A stretch of 64,000 nucleotides of DNA from Aureobasidium sp. EXF-3400 (Eukaryota; Ascomycota; Dothideomycetes; Dothideales; Saccotheciaceae). The DNA lies in NCBI GenBank assembly GCA_024195585.1, contig SWBL01000115.1:62001-126000 (forward strand), given 5' to 3'. The notes under the pieces are model-generated. The model worked only from the letters and a program-made list of their open reading frames with translations, made no database searches and was not told the origin of the DNA. The position numbers and the translations under genes are program-made. The number at the start of each line of letters is the position of its first letter. Within the stretch, counting starts at the first letter, position 1. This document shows positions 10,279-21,500 of the stretch, one piece after another.

Positions 10279-13200
10279 TTACTTGCGGACCACGGTGGCA
10301 AGGGTGGTGGCCTCACGCTTGACGTTGACACTGACCACTCCAGGTACAGCGATAGTGGCGCATACGTTGATGCCTAGAAGATTAAGACCACAACTGGTAG
10401 AGAGTCTGGTGGTAGACACGACTGCGGTTGAGGGCGTAGGTGCGGCGGTCACTGCCGAGCCTCCACCAAGAACATTACCTCCAGCGGTGATACTGGCAAC
10501 ACCACCGCCGCTGGGGAGAACACCAGCATTGAGGGTGATTGTTCCGAGACTGCCTAGGCCCAATGTGGCGCAAGCATCCAGGAGAGCTCCACTGCACGAT
10601 GCAGATACGGCGGTGATGGTGTTACCGGCAGTCACCATGCTGGTAGGCACAACCTGGCCGTTTGTGAGCGAAGGGAGAAGAGTAGCGCTCACACCTGCGC
10701 TAACAACACCTCCGCTGGGGTTAAGAGCATCAGCGCCGAGAGTGATAGTTCCGAGAGGGCCAAGACCAAGTGAGAGACATGCATCTACGACACCATTGAC
10801 GCCACACGACTGGGAAATGGCAGTGATTGTAGCGCCGTTGACGACTGTGCTAGTAGGAATAACTGCAGGTGCGGTGATGGTAGCTCCAATTCCTCCTACA
10901 GAAGCACCAGCACCGACGCTAGCGATGCCTCCGCTAGAAGGAAGAACACCGGCGTCAAGGGTAATGCTTCCGAAGCTGCCCAAGCCCAAAGTTACACATG
11001 CATCGACAGCAGCGCCACTGCACGATGTAGAGACGGCTGTGACTGTGTTGCCTGAGACCACGACGTTGGTAGGGACAACTGCAGGTGCGGAGACAGCAGG
11101 GGTTGTGGCCGCTCCACCAACGCCAGCACTTGCTCCCACAAGGCCACCGGCACCAATCAAACCCAAAGTCACTGTTGCGAGGGGTCCGAGACCAAGAGAA
11201 AGGCAGACCAGACTATCGCAAGTAGTGGAAACTGCGGTGATTTCAGCTCCGGCGACAGTTGTGGGGGTCGCGAGCACGCCTGCGCTGAGTCCAACCAGAC
11301 CATCCGATCCAATAGCACCAAGGCTTACAGTGGCCAGGGGACCAAGGCCAACTGTGACACACAAGGCATCACTGCAAGAAGTCGATAGGGATGTGATGTC
11401 AGGAATCGAGACAGACGCGCCGGCAGTAGTAGCAGGAGAAGTGATGGTGGGAGAGCCGCCAACACCTGCGCTAAGCGAAACAATGCTGCCGTCGGTGTTC
11501 AAAGCACCAAGGTCAACGGTCGCGGAAGGTCCAAGACCTATTGCCAGACAGAGAACTGCATTGCACGAAGTGGAGGTGCTCGTGATAACCTCTCCATCAG
11601 GAAGTGTGGTGGGAGTGCTAGGTCCAGAGGTAATAGCAGGGGTGATACCAGCACCAATGTTGATGATACTGCCGTCAGTGTTCAGGGCACCCAATGTCAC
11701 AGTGGCTGAGGGTCCCAATCCAATGGCCAGACAGACTGCTCCGCTGCAGGAGGTGGAAGTGCTTGTAATAACGTCTCCACCAGGAAGGGTGGTAGGCAGG
11801 CTAAGTCCGGAGGTGATACCAGGAATCAAACCGCCGACGTCAGCTCCAAGATCAAGAATAGTGCCGTCGGTCTGAAGAGCGCCCAAGGTTGCAGTAACAC
11901 TCGGGCCGAGACCTACGGCCAAGCAGACAAGTCCGCTGCATTGAGTCGAAGTTGCTGTGTACAGACCACTGGCACCCGAGTATGTCGTTGGGGTAGCTCC
12001 TCCAATACCACCAATGCCAAGATTGACTGAGACACCGTCTACGAGACCAATAGTAGCACACAAGTCGACCAAGGCACCTCCGCAGCTAGTTGTGATTGAA
12101 GAAGCACTTGCACCAGGAGGTAGAAGACCGCTTGTGATCGAGGCAATCTCACTAGATGCGCCTGACAGGATTGGACTTGCGGGGCCTGTGATCTGGCTTG
12201 CAATAGAAGAAAGGACGGCAGAGGGGTCGACTGCGGTACTGATGCCGCTTACTTCAGAGGCCAACGAAGAAGCTACATTGGTAGGCAGAATCTCGGTGGG
12301 AAGTGCAGTAATCTGACTAGCGAGCGAGCTGAGTGCGCTGGATCCAAGGGATGCTGCACTAGACAAGCCTCCAACAATGGATGAGACTTGTGAAGGAACG
12401 GCTGACAGTCCTGGAAGAGAGGGTCTTCTGCCTGTGGACGCAGGGTTGACAAGAGACGAGATCAGATCAGTGGGCAATGAAGTTGCGGTAGGCAGCTCCG
12501 AGATCAAAGAGCTCAAGGCACCTGTGTTGATAGTTCTGGCAGTAGAAAGCTGCGAGATCAGGGAAGAGAGTTCGCTACCAAGAGCGCCAGTGGCAGTGGA
12601 GGCTTCAGAAGCAAGGCTCGAGAGGGCGCCGCTAGGGACACCAGCTGGGACACCGGCCGATGCAGTTACACCAGCAGAAACAGGAGGCAGGATAGAGGAG
12701 GCTGCAGATGAGCGCACAGCGAACTGAATACCGTTGCGGGTAACACCGTTGGTCAAAGAGCTGTAGAAAGTGCATGCACCGGTCGAAGGGTTGTACTGGG
12801 TTCCGAGACAGCGGGCATTGGGTGCACAGATGGAAGCGCAGCTGTTAAGAGAGCCTCCAGATTGTCTCTTCAGGACCGCATTGCCCAAGTTCAAAACAGT
12901 ACCACCGTAGAACTGGTTGCAGTAACGGGTGAATTGAGAGCCCAATACGGAGTATGTCGACTTGCTAGCGAATGGACAAGCAATTGGAGTAGACGAGGAA
13001 GATGCTGCGGAAGAGCCGCTTGCACGAGTGTTTGTAGCTCCTCCGTTGTTTGCAGCGGACGAGATGGCACTCACTAGCGAGCTGACTACGCCAGTAGGGA
13101 GCGATACGGATGGGTTGGCCAGAATCGAGGACAAAGCGGAAGACAAAGCGGGTCCAACGGATGCACCTGGGTTTGTCAAACCGCCAATTGCAGAACTCAA

Positions 13201-14139
13201 GGCGGGAGCACCAGTGATCGCAGGATCTGAGAGCAAAGATGATGCAAGGGAGGAGAGAGCTGGGTTTGGAGAACCTCCAACAGAGCCTCCAATGCCAACT
13301 CCGGCTCCAACGCCAGCGGTGACTCCGGGAAGGTTAGCAGCCACAGACGAGGCGGCGTTGGCCAAAGAAGAAGCAACATTGGCGGGAATTGTTGCAGAAG
13401 GGTCGGCAGCGATCGAGCTCAAGAGGCTCGAGATTGCGGGTGCCACGGAGGCGGCAGGATTTGCTGTAGAAAGGAAGCCGAGTGCAGAAGATGCAGCATT
13501 GGCGGCAGCTTGTCCAGCGGCATTGGGGACAGAAGTAGCCTCAGCGGCGGCCTCAGAGGCAACAGAGCCAAGGAAAGAAGAGAGTTGAGCGGGCGCGCCT
13601 GATGCTGCGCCGGCAAGCGATGAGGCCGCACCGGTAGGGATGGAAGCTGCGTCGTCTGCGATGGAGCTCAACAAAGATGAGATCGCGGGAGCGACCGAAG
13701 CGGCAGGACCTGCGGTCGAGAGGAAGTTCAATGCTGCAGAGGCGGCGTTGGCAGCATCTGGGCCAGCAGTGGCTGCAGATGCAACAGAGCTGAGAAGGTT
13801 GGAGAGCTCGGAAGCTACAGCAGAAGCAGATGGTGAGCTTGCTCCCGATCCACCTACACTAATGCCAGCACCAGCACCAGCACCGGCGCCAGAGCCCAGG
13901 GCATTCGAGGCAGAAGGGTTGAAACACTCAGCAACAGCTGATGCTTCTGTAGACAAAGCATCAACAGCAACCTCAATGAGGTCACCAAGCAAGTTGATGT
14001 TGCCATTGTTCTTGATCTCAGCAATCACATCATCGAGACTGGAGCCTCCAATGCTGTCAATGAGGGCCTGTCTCTTGGTGGGTATGGCCGAAGAGCTGGC
14101 CAGAAGCAGCGCGAGCGCCGAGAAGCCGGCGAAACGCAT
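10279..14139 (-). CDS. Large secreted repeat protein, probable wall/surface protein
   Basis: Single exon, 1286 aa. The N-terminus MRFAGFSALALLLASSSA is a clear signal peptide, followed by a Kex2-type KR at residues 22-23. Residues about 90-370 are Ala/Ser/Gly-rich with repeats around SVAPAISSLLSSIA. Residues about 385-475 form a Cys-rich segment (CPFASKSTY, CNQFYGG, CASICAPNARCLG, CTFYSS) resembling a PAN/Apple-like module. A Ser/Ala-rich linker follows. From about residue 685 to the end there are ten diverged units of about 50-70 residues, each with a Cys pair and a hydrophobic GLGP..TVTLGA core. There is no obvious C-terminal hydrophobic GPI signal; the tail ends in ATTLATVVRK. Likely role is in the wall or extracellular matrix, inferred from composition only. 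Confidence 0.82.
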   Translation of the reverse strand: MRFAGFSALALLLASSSAIPTKRQALIDSIGGSSLDDVIAEIKNNGNINLLGDLIEVAVDALSTEASAVAECFNPSASNALGSGAGAGAGAGISVGGSGASSPSASAVASELSNLLSSVASAATAGPDAANAASAALNFLSTAGPAASVAPAISSLLSSIADDAASIPTGAASSLAGAASGAPAQLSSFLGSVASEAAAEATSVPNAAGQAAANAASSALGFLSTANPAASVAPAISSLLSSIAADPSATIPANVASSLANAASSVAANLPGVTAGVGAGVGIGGSVGGSPNPALSSLASSLLSDPAITGAPALSSAIGGLTNPGASVGPALSSALSSILANPSVSLPTGVVSSLVSAISSAANNGGATNTRASGSSAASSSSTPIACPFASKSTYSVLGSQFTRYCNQFYGGTVLNLGNAVLKRQSGGSLNSCASICAPNARCLGTQYNPSTGACTFYSSLTNGVTRNGIQFAVRSSAASSILPPVSAGVTASAGVPAGVPSGALSSLASEASTATGALGSELSSLISQLSTARTINTGALSSLISELPTATSLPTDLISSLVNPASTGRRPSLPGLSAVPSQVSSIVGGLSSAASLGSSALSSLASQITALPTEILPTNVASSLASEVSGISTAVDPSAVLSSIASQITGPASPILSGASSEIASITSGLLPPGASASSITTSCGGALVDLCATIGLVDGVSVNLGIGGIGGATPTTYSGASGLYTATSTQCSGLVCLAVGLGPSVTATLGALQTDGTILDLGADVGGLIPGITSGLSLPTTLPGGDVITSTSTSCSGAVCLAIGLGPSATVTLGALNTDGSIINIGAGITPAITSGPSTPTTLPDGEVITSTSTSCNAVLCLAIGLGPSATVDLGALNTDGSIVSLSAGVGGSPTITSPATTAGASVSIPDITSLSTSCSDALCVTVGLGPLATVSLGAIGSDGLVGLSAGVLATPTTVAGAEITAVSTTCDSLVCLSLGLGPLATVTLGLIGAGGLVGASAGVGGAATTPAVSAPAVVPTNVVVSGNTVTAVSTSCSGAAVDACVTLGLGSFGSITLDAGVLPSSGGIASVGAGASVGGIGATITAPAVIPTSTVVNGATITAISQSCGVNGVVDACLSLGLGPLGTITLGADALNPSGGVVSAGVSATLLPSLTNGQVVPTSMVTAGNTITAVSASCSGALLDACATLGLGSLGTITLNAGVLPSGGGVASITAGGNVLGGGSAVTAAPTPSTAVVSTTRLSTSCGLNLLGINVCATIAVPGVVSVNVKREATTLATVVRK
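10283..12110 (-). repeat. Ten-unit Cys-pair repeat in the secreted protein
   Basis: Coding repeat array. Unit consensus: S-T-S-C-(4 to 8 residues)-C-(L/A/V)-x-(L/I)-G-L-G-P-x-A-T-V-x-L-G, followed by a Gly/Ser/Val-rich stretch and a TPTT or VVPTS linker. Units 2-6 have the short Cys spacing (SGLVC, SGAVC, NAVLC type); units 1 and 7-10 have the longer spacing (for example SGAAVDAC). The paired cysteines suggest one disulfide per unit. The two spacing classes are grouped along the array, as expected from block duplication. Confidence 0.75.
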
Positions 14140-16901
14140 CTTGCTGGTCGAAGAAGAAGAAAGATGAATGAAGAAGTGGATTCGTCACCCGGTAGAAGAG
14201 ATGGGTCGCTTGTTGATCAGAATAGAGCACTCAATGGGGATCCAACTCTCTTCATATACTCATCTCGCATTGCAGGCTCGCCATGTTGTGATCCAATCTC
14301 CAGACTCATCAACGTCGTCTTCGTAGTGATCTGCGGAGGTTTCGTTATGACTATCGACTCGTTCATTAGATTGTTTCAGACAGTGGACCTTACATAGCTA
14401 TGTCGTATGGAGTAGCCATCGATATACGGTGCAATCATTGGATATCACCACCGTTATATCAGTAAGACATCTGACGGAAATTGGTGATAATCAAACTGGA
14501 CATGCAGTAGGGAGAGACAAATGGCGGAAGGAACGATCAGAATCCTCAACGACGTTTTCTGGATTCCACTTTCCAAGCAATCACAAGGCCGGGTCTTGGA
14601 AGATGTCACGGCCCATGCCCGCGGGTCGTGGCTGAGAGTTGTGCCAGATGTGCTTCGCGGCCACATTAGGCACGGGATCAAAGGGGACAGCGCTCTCGTT
14701 CAGGAATGTCACTGCGAATTTACTATCGACAGACTAGGCACGAGGGTCTAGAAGCGGGGTGACAGGTGTCTCGCGGAGTATTGACTCTTCAGACCCTGGA
14801 TTAGTAGCAGCAAGGATGATCAATGTCAAAGCGAACTCTATATTAGACAAAACCCATAGCGTTAGCGGACCCTATCCCGGATAGGTAGAATTGCGGCGCA
14901 GATGACGATACGTGTTCCGGCAGAAGAAGCATTTGCGAAAGAGAACACGGTAATTCTTAAACGGGGGATCCTGCACTTGACCTTTTGCGGCAGTTCAATA
15001 GACGAGGTATCCACCCCAGGTTGCGCTATACAGATGGGGCTCTTTGCTATAAGCTAAATTCGGCGACTCGTGTGGGGAGGCTGCGAAGGTTATGTTTGTC
15101 AAAGTATATTTCAGAAGTCCGGGGTGAGTTTGATGGAATAGCTGTTGTTGTAGAGGAGGCTCAATCGTAAAGGAGATATTATGATGTTACGTCAGATCCA
15201 TATCTGTCCCAAGTATCTGGTTCCACGGTATGCAGGTCCATCGGTAGATGAGATGCTCGTCATTGTGGCTGACAGCCAAGGCAGTTTCGATCTCAAGATC
15301 TCTTGAGAGGAACAAAAGTCGTTGTGGCGAGTTCGATGGTGGTGTTGTGGTGGTGTGACTTGGTGTACCGTGTGAGGTTGAGGTTCCCCACACCGCGGCT
15401 TGACCGGACATTGTCTGACAAGCAAAACGGGCACTAGCTATAAGCGACACCATACACGTCCGACATCTGCCAATCCCGTGGCCGTCACATTCGACGGCGT
15501 TGCTCGGTCCTGTACCGTTTACATGTGGCTGCACGAAGGAATCTATAGGGATCTGCAAGACACGAGGGTTCAACGCCGCGACGCCCACTTCGTGCCTTAG
15601 CACCTTACAGGGCATACGGCGGTATGTACAACGCCGCCACTTGCGCCATGGTCTCTGAGTTGTCTCAATCCCCAGAGGATTCGACTTGTACTCCTAGGAG
15701 AGGTGATCTGGAGCAAGCCGAAGTCATCGTGTTTAGACGATTGGACAGCAACTACGAGTCTATAACCTCCATCGCAACTGCTTTCCAGGCATATGGTTGA
15801 CTGCTGTGTAAATGCCGTTGATATTGTGGATTGGTTACGCGGCTCAACATTGGTGACGCTGAAGCTCGCTCATATCTTGCCAAGACGCTCGAAAAAACAT
15901 GTTTCGGTCAGCCCGAAGCAGCGGATCTCCTAGAAGTCGCTATTTGTTCGTATTCGGACGTAGAGACAATGGAGAGCAGATAGGCATCATTTCGTGGCGC
16001 TGACCAGTAAGTTAGATCAAGAAGCCAATTTTTACGCTTAAGTGGAGCTCATGGTAGCTCACGTGCGAATGCAGTTCTGTGGACCTGAGCACGTAGTAAT
16101 GCCAAGTGACCATTGCAATCCGCGAGCATCTCCAACTATATCTACAGAATTGCCCGTGCGCAATACTTGTTAGCAAACAGATTAGACAATATGTTGAAGT
16201 ACCGATGTTGTAAGAGCGAAAGGGCGAAACCAAGGATGAAGTTCAAGTAAGGATGGACTTGGATGAAGATCCCTTACGCATAGATAGAGATATTCTTGTT
16301 TTCCGACCCCTGACTCTATACCATTCGTCAGCCGAGTTCAGCAAAACGAACAGTGATCGGTCATCGTTGATTTCTTGATGATTACAACGAGCGCTACATC
16401 ATTGTTCGTCGATCATCAATGCCGAACCATCGTGACTGCAACAAGATAGACCACGGCTGGGATTTCCCTACTGCGCCTTCTAGTATCAGCAGCTATGAGA
16501 TTGGCTTTTGTCTCTGACACGTAATCTTGATAAACGCAGTTCCTGCTCTGACGAGATTCCTTCGCACCGCTCTAGACGCTCTTCTAGAAGTCTGCGGCGG
16601 GATAAATGACATGTCTGAGATCCATCTTGAGATTTGTCCACGATGTGTTCTTGGTATCAGATCCAAAAATCTGAACCAGGGTTGCTCTCTCAGCGCAGAA
16701 GTCGAGGTCCGTGCACGTGATGCCAAAGCCACACCATGCATTCGATCTTCGGCACATCTCAGTTGCCCTGGATGCTTTCAGCATGCTCTTAGCCTCAGGA
16801 GAGAAGCTGATCGACATCGTGGGGTCGTGGCACGAGAATTCGTGTAACTTCGATAAACAATTATCGGGCGGGAATGAGAGGATGTCGTCCGTCTGAGCGG
16901 C
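14140..16901. other. Gene-poor interval of about 2.8 kb
   Basis: Contains the 5' flank of the secreted-protein gene and the 3' flank of TRS20. Several open frames of 60-142 codons occur on both strands. None shows a domain, repeat or splice pattern I trust. The longest, minus 15187-15615, and a minus 77-codon frame at 16584-16817 are not low-complexity and could be small genes or relics. No transposon ends, target duplications or tRNA features were recognised. Confidence 0.45.
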
Positions 16902-17493
16902 TTAGAGATACTTCTTCGCAGCAGCCGCTACACGACTCCTGAAGACCGGACTGGTCACGGGACCATTGACGACATAGAATGGATTCATGATACACTTGAT
17001 CCAAGCTTCGTACACGTCGGTCATGAATTGCCTGACAGCTTCCTCTGTCTGAGCACTAGTCGGGTTGTTGGCCAGTAATGTGCTCTGCCTAGCGGTGATG
17101 GAAGGATGTTGTCTTTGCGGTGCAGCAGCTGGGTAAGTAGAGTAGGTGGTAGAGGAAGGGTCAGGGTTCATGAGCAACATGAATTTGACATTGCCGCCAG
17201 TAATAAAGCAGTGTATATGATTGTTTTGAAAGCGGTCAACGTTCTTGAGATAGCTTTTCGATCAAAGTCAGTGGTGTCACGGGGAATGAAGCATGGGAGA
17301 TTACACACAGTCCATTGTTTCCCCATTGCACTTCTTCGACAATGTCGAGACTGCTGTGAACGATGAATTGGTTCATGTGTCTGGCTTCGTCACGAAAGCG
17401 AGCAATGCCATCTCCACCAGCCTTTGAAGTGCCAAATTCATGTTCGAAGAGAGGGTTGTCTCTTGTGCCGATGATAGTGAAATAGTATGACAT
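16902..17493 (-). CDS. TRS20: TRAPP complex subunit Trs20 (sedlin)
   Basis: Longin-fold subunit of the TRAPP tethering complexes, acting in ER-Golgi and Golgi traffic as part of the Ypt1/Rab1 exchange machinery. Exons 17493-17309 and 17253-16902 flank a 55-nt intron with a GTGTGT donor and a GAAAAG acceptor. The join restores NNGLYLKNVDRF. The 178-aa product starts MSYYFTIIGTRDNPLFEHEF and has HEFGTSKAGGDGIARF, FMLLMNP and the terminal INPFY-type block (IMNPFYVVNGPVTS), all typical of fungal Trs20. Compared with the human protein (about 140 aa) it has a Ser/Pro/Thr insertion at about residues 95-125. It is divergent from MRPL31, with 214 bp between start codons. Confidence 0.93.
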
Positions 17494-17707
17494 TGTGTTG
17501 GTTGTTAACAGCAAGAGTGTGAGGTTGAAGGCTGTCTGATAGAAAACAGAATTGCCCAAGGGTCTGATGGAAACGAAGCGCTTCCCCTGGTGTTGTTGGT
17601 GGTCACGATTGACCGGGGAAATGTCTTGGCACCACCGAAGCATCAGCGACGACTACGAATCTTTTGAAGATTGCGGCCAAGCGCATTGTATTCACTAACA
17701 GCTCATC
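17494..17707. promoter_or_regulatory. Bidirectional TRS20/MRPL31 promoter
   Basis: The 214 bases between the divergent start codons must hold both promoters. Both are housekeeping genes. I see no specific operator that I would name. Confidence 0.5.
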
Positions 17708-18378
17708 ATGTTCGGCGCATTCAAACCCACCTCAGCTCTATCAGGAGGTCTGCTCTGGTACGCGCCTTGTATCGTACTGCTCGCACAAGCCGACACCACT
17801 GACACGCGACCGCAGGAAAATCCCATGGCGACTTTCGGCACCGCAGAAGTTGCGCCAGCGCCGTCGCCTTCGTCGTGTCGACAACATCGTCTCGGTCCTC
17901 GATAACGCACTTCAAAGACAGGTCCAATCACAACCAGCTACTACTGCCACCAAGGGAATTGGCGCCACCCAGGCCACCACCGAAGAGCTCTCTCAAACCG
18001 CCCAAGGCCAGCGCTTGATGAACGCAGAGATCAACGCCCCTCTCAACGACCTCAGACATGGTAGAGGCCCAAGACAGGGTGATATTCTTAGTGGTAGCTT
18101 GCCCACGGGTACCGTCACTATGACCGGCGATCAGGCAAGGAAAATGGGCACAATCAAGTTGCTCGAGCGATGGAAGGCCGACATGCCCACCGAGGCTGAG
18201 ATGCTGCCAAGAGACAAATACACAATGTTCGATCGTAAGGAAAAGAAGTACAGGAAGGGTATTCACAGTAAGTCGTCCACTTACCAAGCGTGGCCATGAC
18301 ATTTTTGCTGATCATCTTGTTCCAGAGCTGCCCAAGTGGACCAGAGTTTCGCAGCGCGTCAACCCTCCTGGTTTCTAG
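17708..18378 (+). CDS. MRPL31: Mitochondrial large-subunit ribosomal protein Mrpl31 (mL60)
   Basis: Fungal mitochondrial 54S ribosomal protein. Exons 17708-17757, 17816-18267 and 18326-18378 give 184 aa. The first exon encodes MFGAFKPTSALSGGLLW; the join restores LLWKIPWRLSAPQKLRQRRRLR, the conserved basic N-terminus. The second intron is phase 1 and the last exon gives KLPKWTRVSQRVNPPGF at the C-terminus. EMLPRDKYTMFDRK is another family block. The middle part (about residues 55-110, Gln/Thr-rich) is longer than in yeast. It is convergent with the Doa10 gene, whose stop lies 152 bp downstream. Confidence 0.93.
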
Positions 18379-18529
18379 GCCATCTCTTATTACTTTCTGT
18401 ATATTCTATGCATAGGGCGGCGTTTGGCCTTGGTTGGTCCCAGGTTTTGTACAAAAATATTACGTCAAAGAATGTTGCCATACTTGTCTCTTATCATTAC
18501 CTACGACCAGTCCCGTTGTCTTAGGCCAG

Positions 18530-21500
18530 CTAGCTGTGTCTGCGGACAACGCTCTTACTACCCTCCGGTGGCCTTCTCTCGCCCAAATTGTGCAATCTTT
18601 CTCCGATAAGATACACTTCATCCTTGATGCGACCCCTCCAACGACGCATACCCTCGCTCAATTCCCATGTACACCACAAACCCAGCATCTGACTTGCGCA
18701 GATCGGGTAGCTGTAACGGTAAACTTTAGTACGAACACTAGCAGATATCACATTCGTGACATCCAGCACGGAAGCGATCAGTGGAGGACAAATCAGGACG
18801 ATCGAGAACAGCAGCAGTGTTGGCAAAACGAATGCACGAGTTGCCAGTCCAGCGTTAGGATTAGTGAATCCATCACGGGTAATCATACGGAATGCCGCAG
18901 CTGGTCGGGAATGACGTGACAAGAGCAGCAGGCGTAATACCACTCTCCCGTAGATGAATCCGAGTGTCCAATCTTGAAGGATATGAAAAGTATGCGACGC
19001 CACTGCCACTTGCGCAGTTTGGGTCTCTGTGAAGTCCGTGAATGTTGTGTTGCTAAGAGTGACCTGAGCTCCCGGCAAGTTATTCAGAGGGGGGGTGTTG
19101 GCACTCTTCTGGATCATAGCTGGTGGGCCCATGTAGGTGCGAAGAGGCAGAATGAGGTAAAGCTCCAGGACAAGCGCAAAGAGAGATGGGACGATCACAA
19201 CAGCAAATCCATACACATAAGCGCTCCGAATTGAACGCCATGTTTGCTTTCTGATGCTGGCGCTAACAGCAGCCAGGTTTTGTCGTGAGGTCATGTTTTT
19301 GAGACTCCCAAGTGCCCTTCGTCCATTGAAAAGAGATTGAAGCACTATTCCCAGCGCAGTAATGCCGATGGCGAAGTTGTACAGATCATTGGGTGCGATA
19401 TGATCGGGAGCAAGGATCGACATGATCTGTCGCCCAAAGATCATGGGAACAACAGTGACGCCAAAGCCCATAGCAATAGCGAACATCCACAAACACGAGA
19501 TGAAGGTGAGAATTCTTAAGCGGAACCACGGCGGAATGTACACCTGCATGAAATTCTCAGGTTGTCGCCCATGTATGCCATTGCTGGCGCTTGTACCATC
19601 TACTCTTTGGTCGCTCTCGTCGACCTCGAGGAACACTCTCTCACCCCGAGGGATCCTAACCTGGTCGGTGGCCGGTGCTCGAACGTATTTGCCGTCCTTG
19701 ATAAAGTTTCCAGATTTTACGATGGCGCCCTGATCCTTCCAGGGGTTGAGTTTGCTGAGCCATGATTCTCCTTCTAGATGCCCTTCTTCAATTTTTCGTC
19801 GTTCACCAAAGAGAAACTGCGAGAGGCGTAGTGAACGTGCGCAAAGCTTGAGCCATCTGCCAAAGACCTTTTCCATTCCTTTAGAAGGGAAAAGGTAGAG
19901 GGCTACAACGGGAGCGAGGAGATTATATCCTAGGAAGTCGATAGGGAACTCTAGATCCGCCTCTGGTCTGGCCCATCGAATGGGGAACACACCAAATCTT
20001 GAAGTGCCCCAGATAGCACCACCGAGACAAACAATTACCAGTCCCCCATACACAAGGCCACTGAATGCGATCTTGCGAAGTTGAGTCGTGACACTGCGCT
20101 CCAGGACGTCACGAACAGGATGGAAGGTGGGATCGTCAGGATCCCTAATGAAGTAGAGAACACCACTGCGCAAAACCCTGCGACACATAGATACGAAAAG
20201 GGCGAAGTGGAACATGTAGCAAGTGCCAATGAACCAATGCAAGAATACGAACAGCCACGGCGACCGGCTGGCGAAAGCAAGACGGGAAGCGACTGACGCG
20301 TTTTCGAAGAGCGGGAGCAAAGCACAATCCAAGAGCATGCCGCAGTACAGTGGAAACACGAGCATTTCGATGCTAATGATCAAGATGACTTTGAGTACAC
20401 CACCCGCTTGCTTGAGGAGATCAGCGAAGCTCTTCTCGATCTGCTGTAGGCCTGGCGAGTTGAAGAGCGATTCTTTGCGAAGTAGATACATGGTTCCAAT
20501 CATGGCGAGAAGAATGTATCCAGCCAGAACGGCCAAGCAACGATCTTCGTTGGTCCAGACAGCCAAAGAGGGATCTAAAGAGCTGTCATCGTGCTTGACA
20601 GTGAAGGTGAAGCTACCATCGGTCACAGCTTCCAATAGCCCTTCTCGCAGCATCGTACGGACCCAGGTGTAGCTCGCCGTTGTATGCTGCAGTGTTCTCG
20701 TGGCTGTGTTGTTGATCATACTGAGCATGTTCGAGACTGTCGAGTTCTGCATGTGATACGAGATGCCCGATACACAATCGAAGATGAATCTTCCCACCTG
20801 CGCAGCTTCTGATTTCAGATTTAAGAGAGACTGGTGTGCCTGCATGGATATGATCAAAGGTCCCAGCTCCACTGGTCCGTCGCCGTCGAACAATCCAGCC
20901 AGACGTGCGCCAGCGCCATCAGCTGCATGGTGCGCGCGTTTTGCCAATGATTCCACATATCCTAGGCCCAGCTTTGAAAAGACGGAACCCAATAAGAGCG
21001 AGAGCAGTTGTGTCACAATCTGAGATCCAAAGTACGTAGCTGCGCCGCCAACATAGACAGTAACGTCAACAATGGTATCTGCAACGGCGGAAACAATGCG
21101 CAGAGGAGTCATTATCATGGATGTGATGGGATTGCCGAGGAAGAGTAATGCAATCTTTCCGAAGAAGTATGGTACGCCAATCGCGAGCCAAAGGGTGGCC
21201 GTGATTAGGAACCCACAGAAAACAGCCGTCTGTGCCAACCCAGCTAGAGGACCTTGCATGCCGATCAGCTCGAGGACACCTTCAAGATCTTCAGCATCTT
21301 CGATAGCTTCGGCATCCAAGCCAGCGTCGGCTGCAGCTTGGAGCACTTCAGGATCCTGTGCATTTTCAGGCATGTGGACATGCTCTCCACCATGAATATG
21401 GACAAATGGCGGTTCTTCTGCTTCATTACGGACGATCTCTTCATCGAAGATACCAGGCAAAGGATCATTTTCCTCCTCAATCACAATGTCAGCCCAAAAC

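Noticed and set aside
10283..11875. 530-codon open frame on the plus strand opposite the secreted repeat protein
   Set aside because: It mirrors the repeat units of the minus-strand gene, has no domain or signal peptide, and its openness follows from the repetitive GC-rich codons of the real gene.
15187..15615. 142-codon minus-strand frame in the gene-poor gap
   Set aside because: No recognisable domain, no splice support; kept only as a note in the gap entry.
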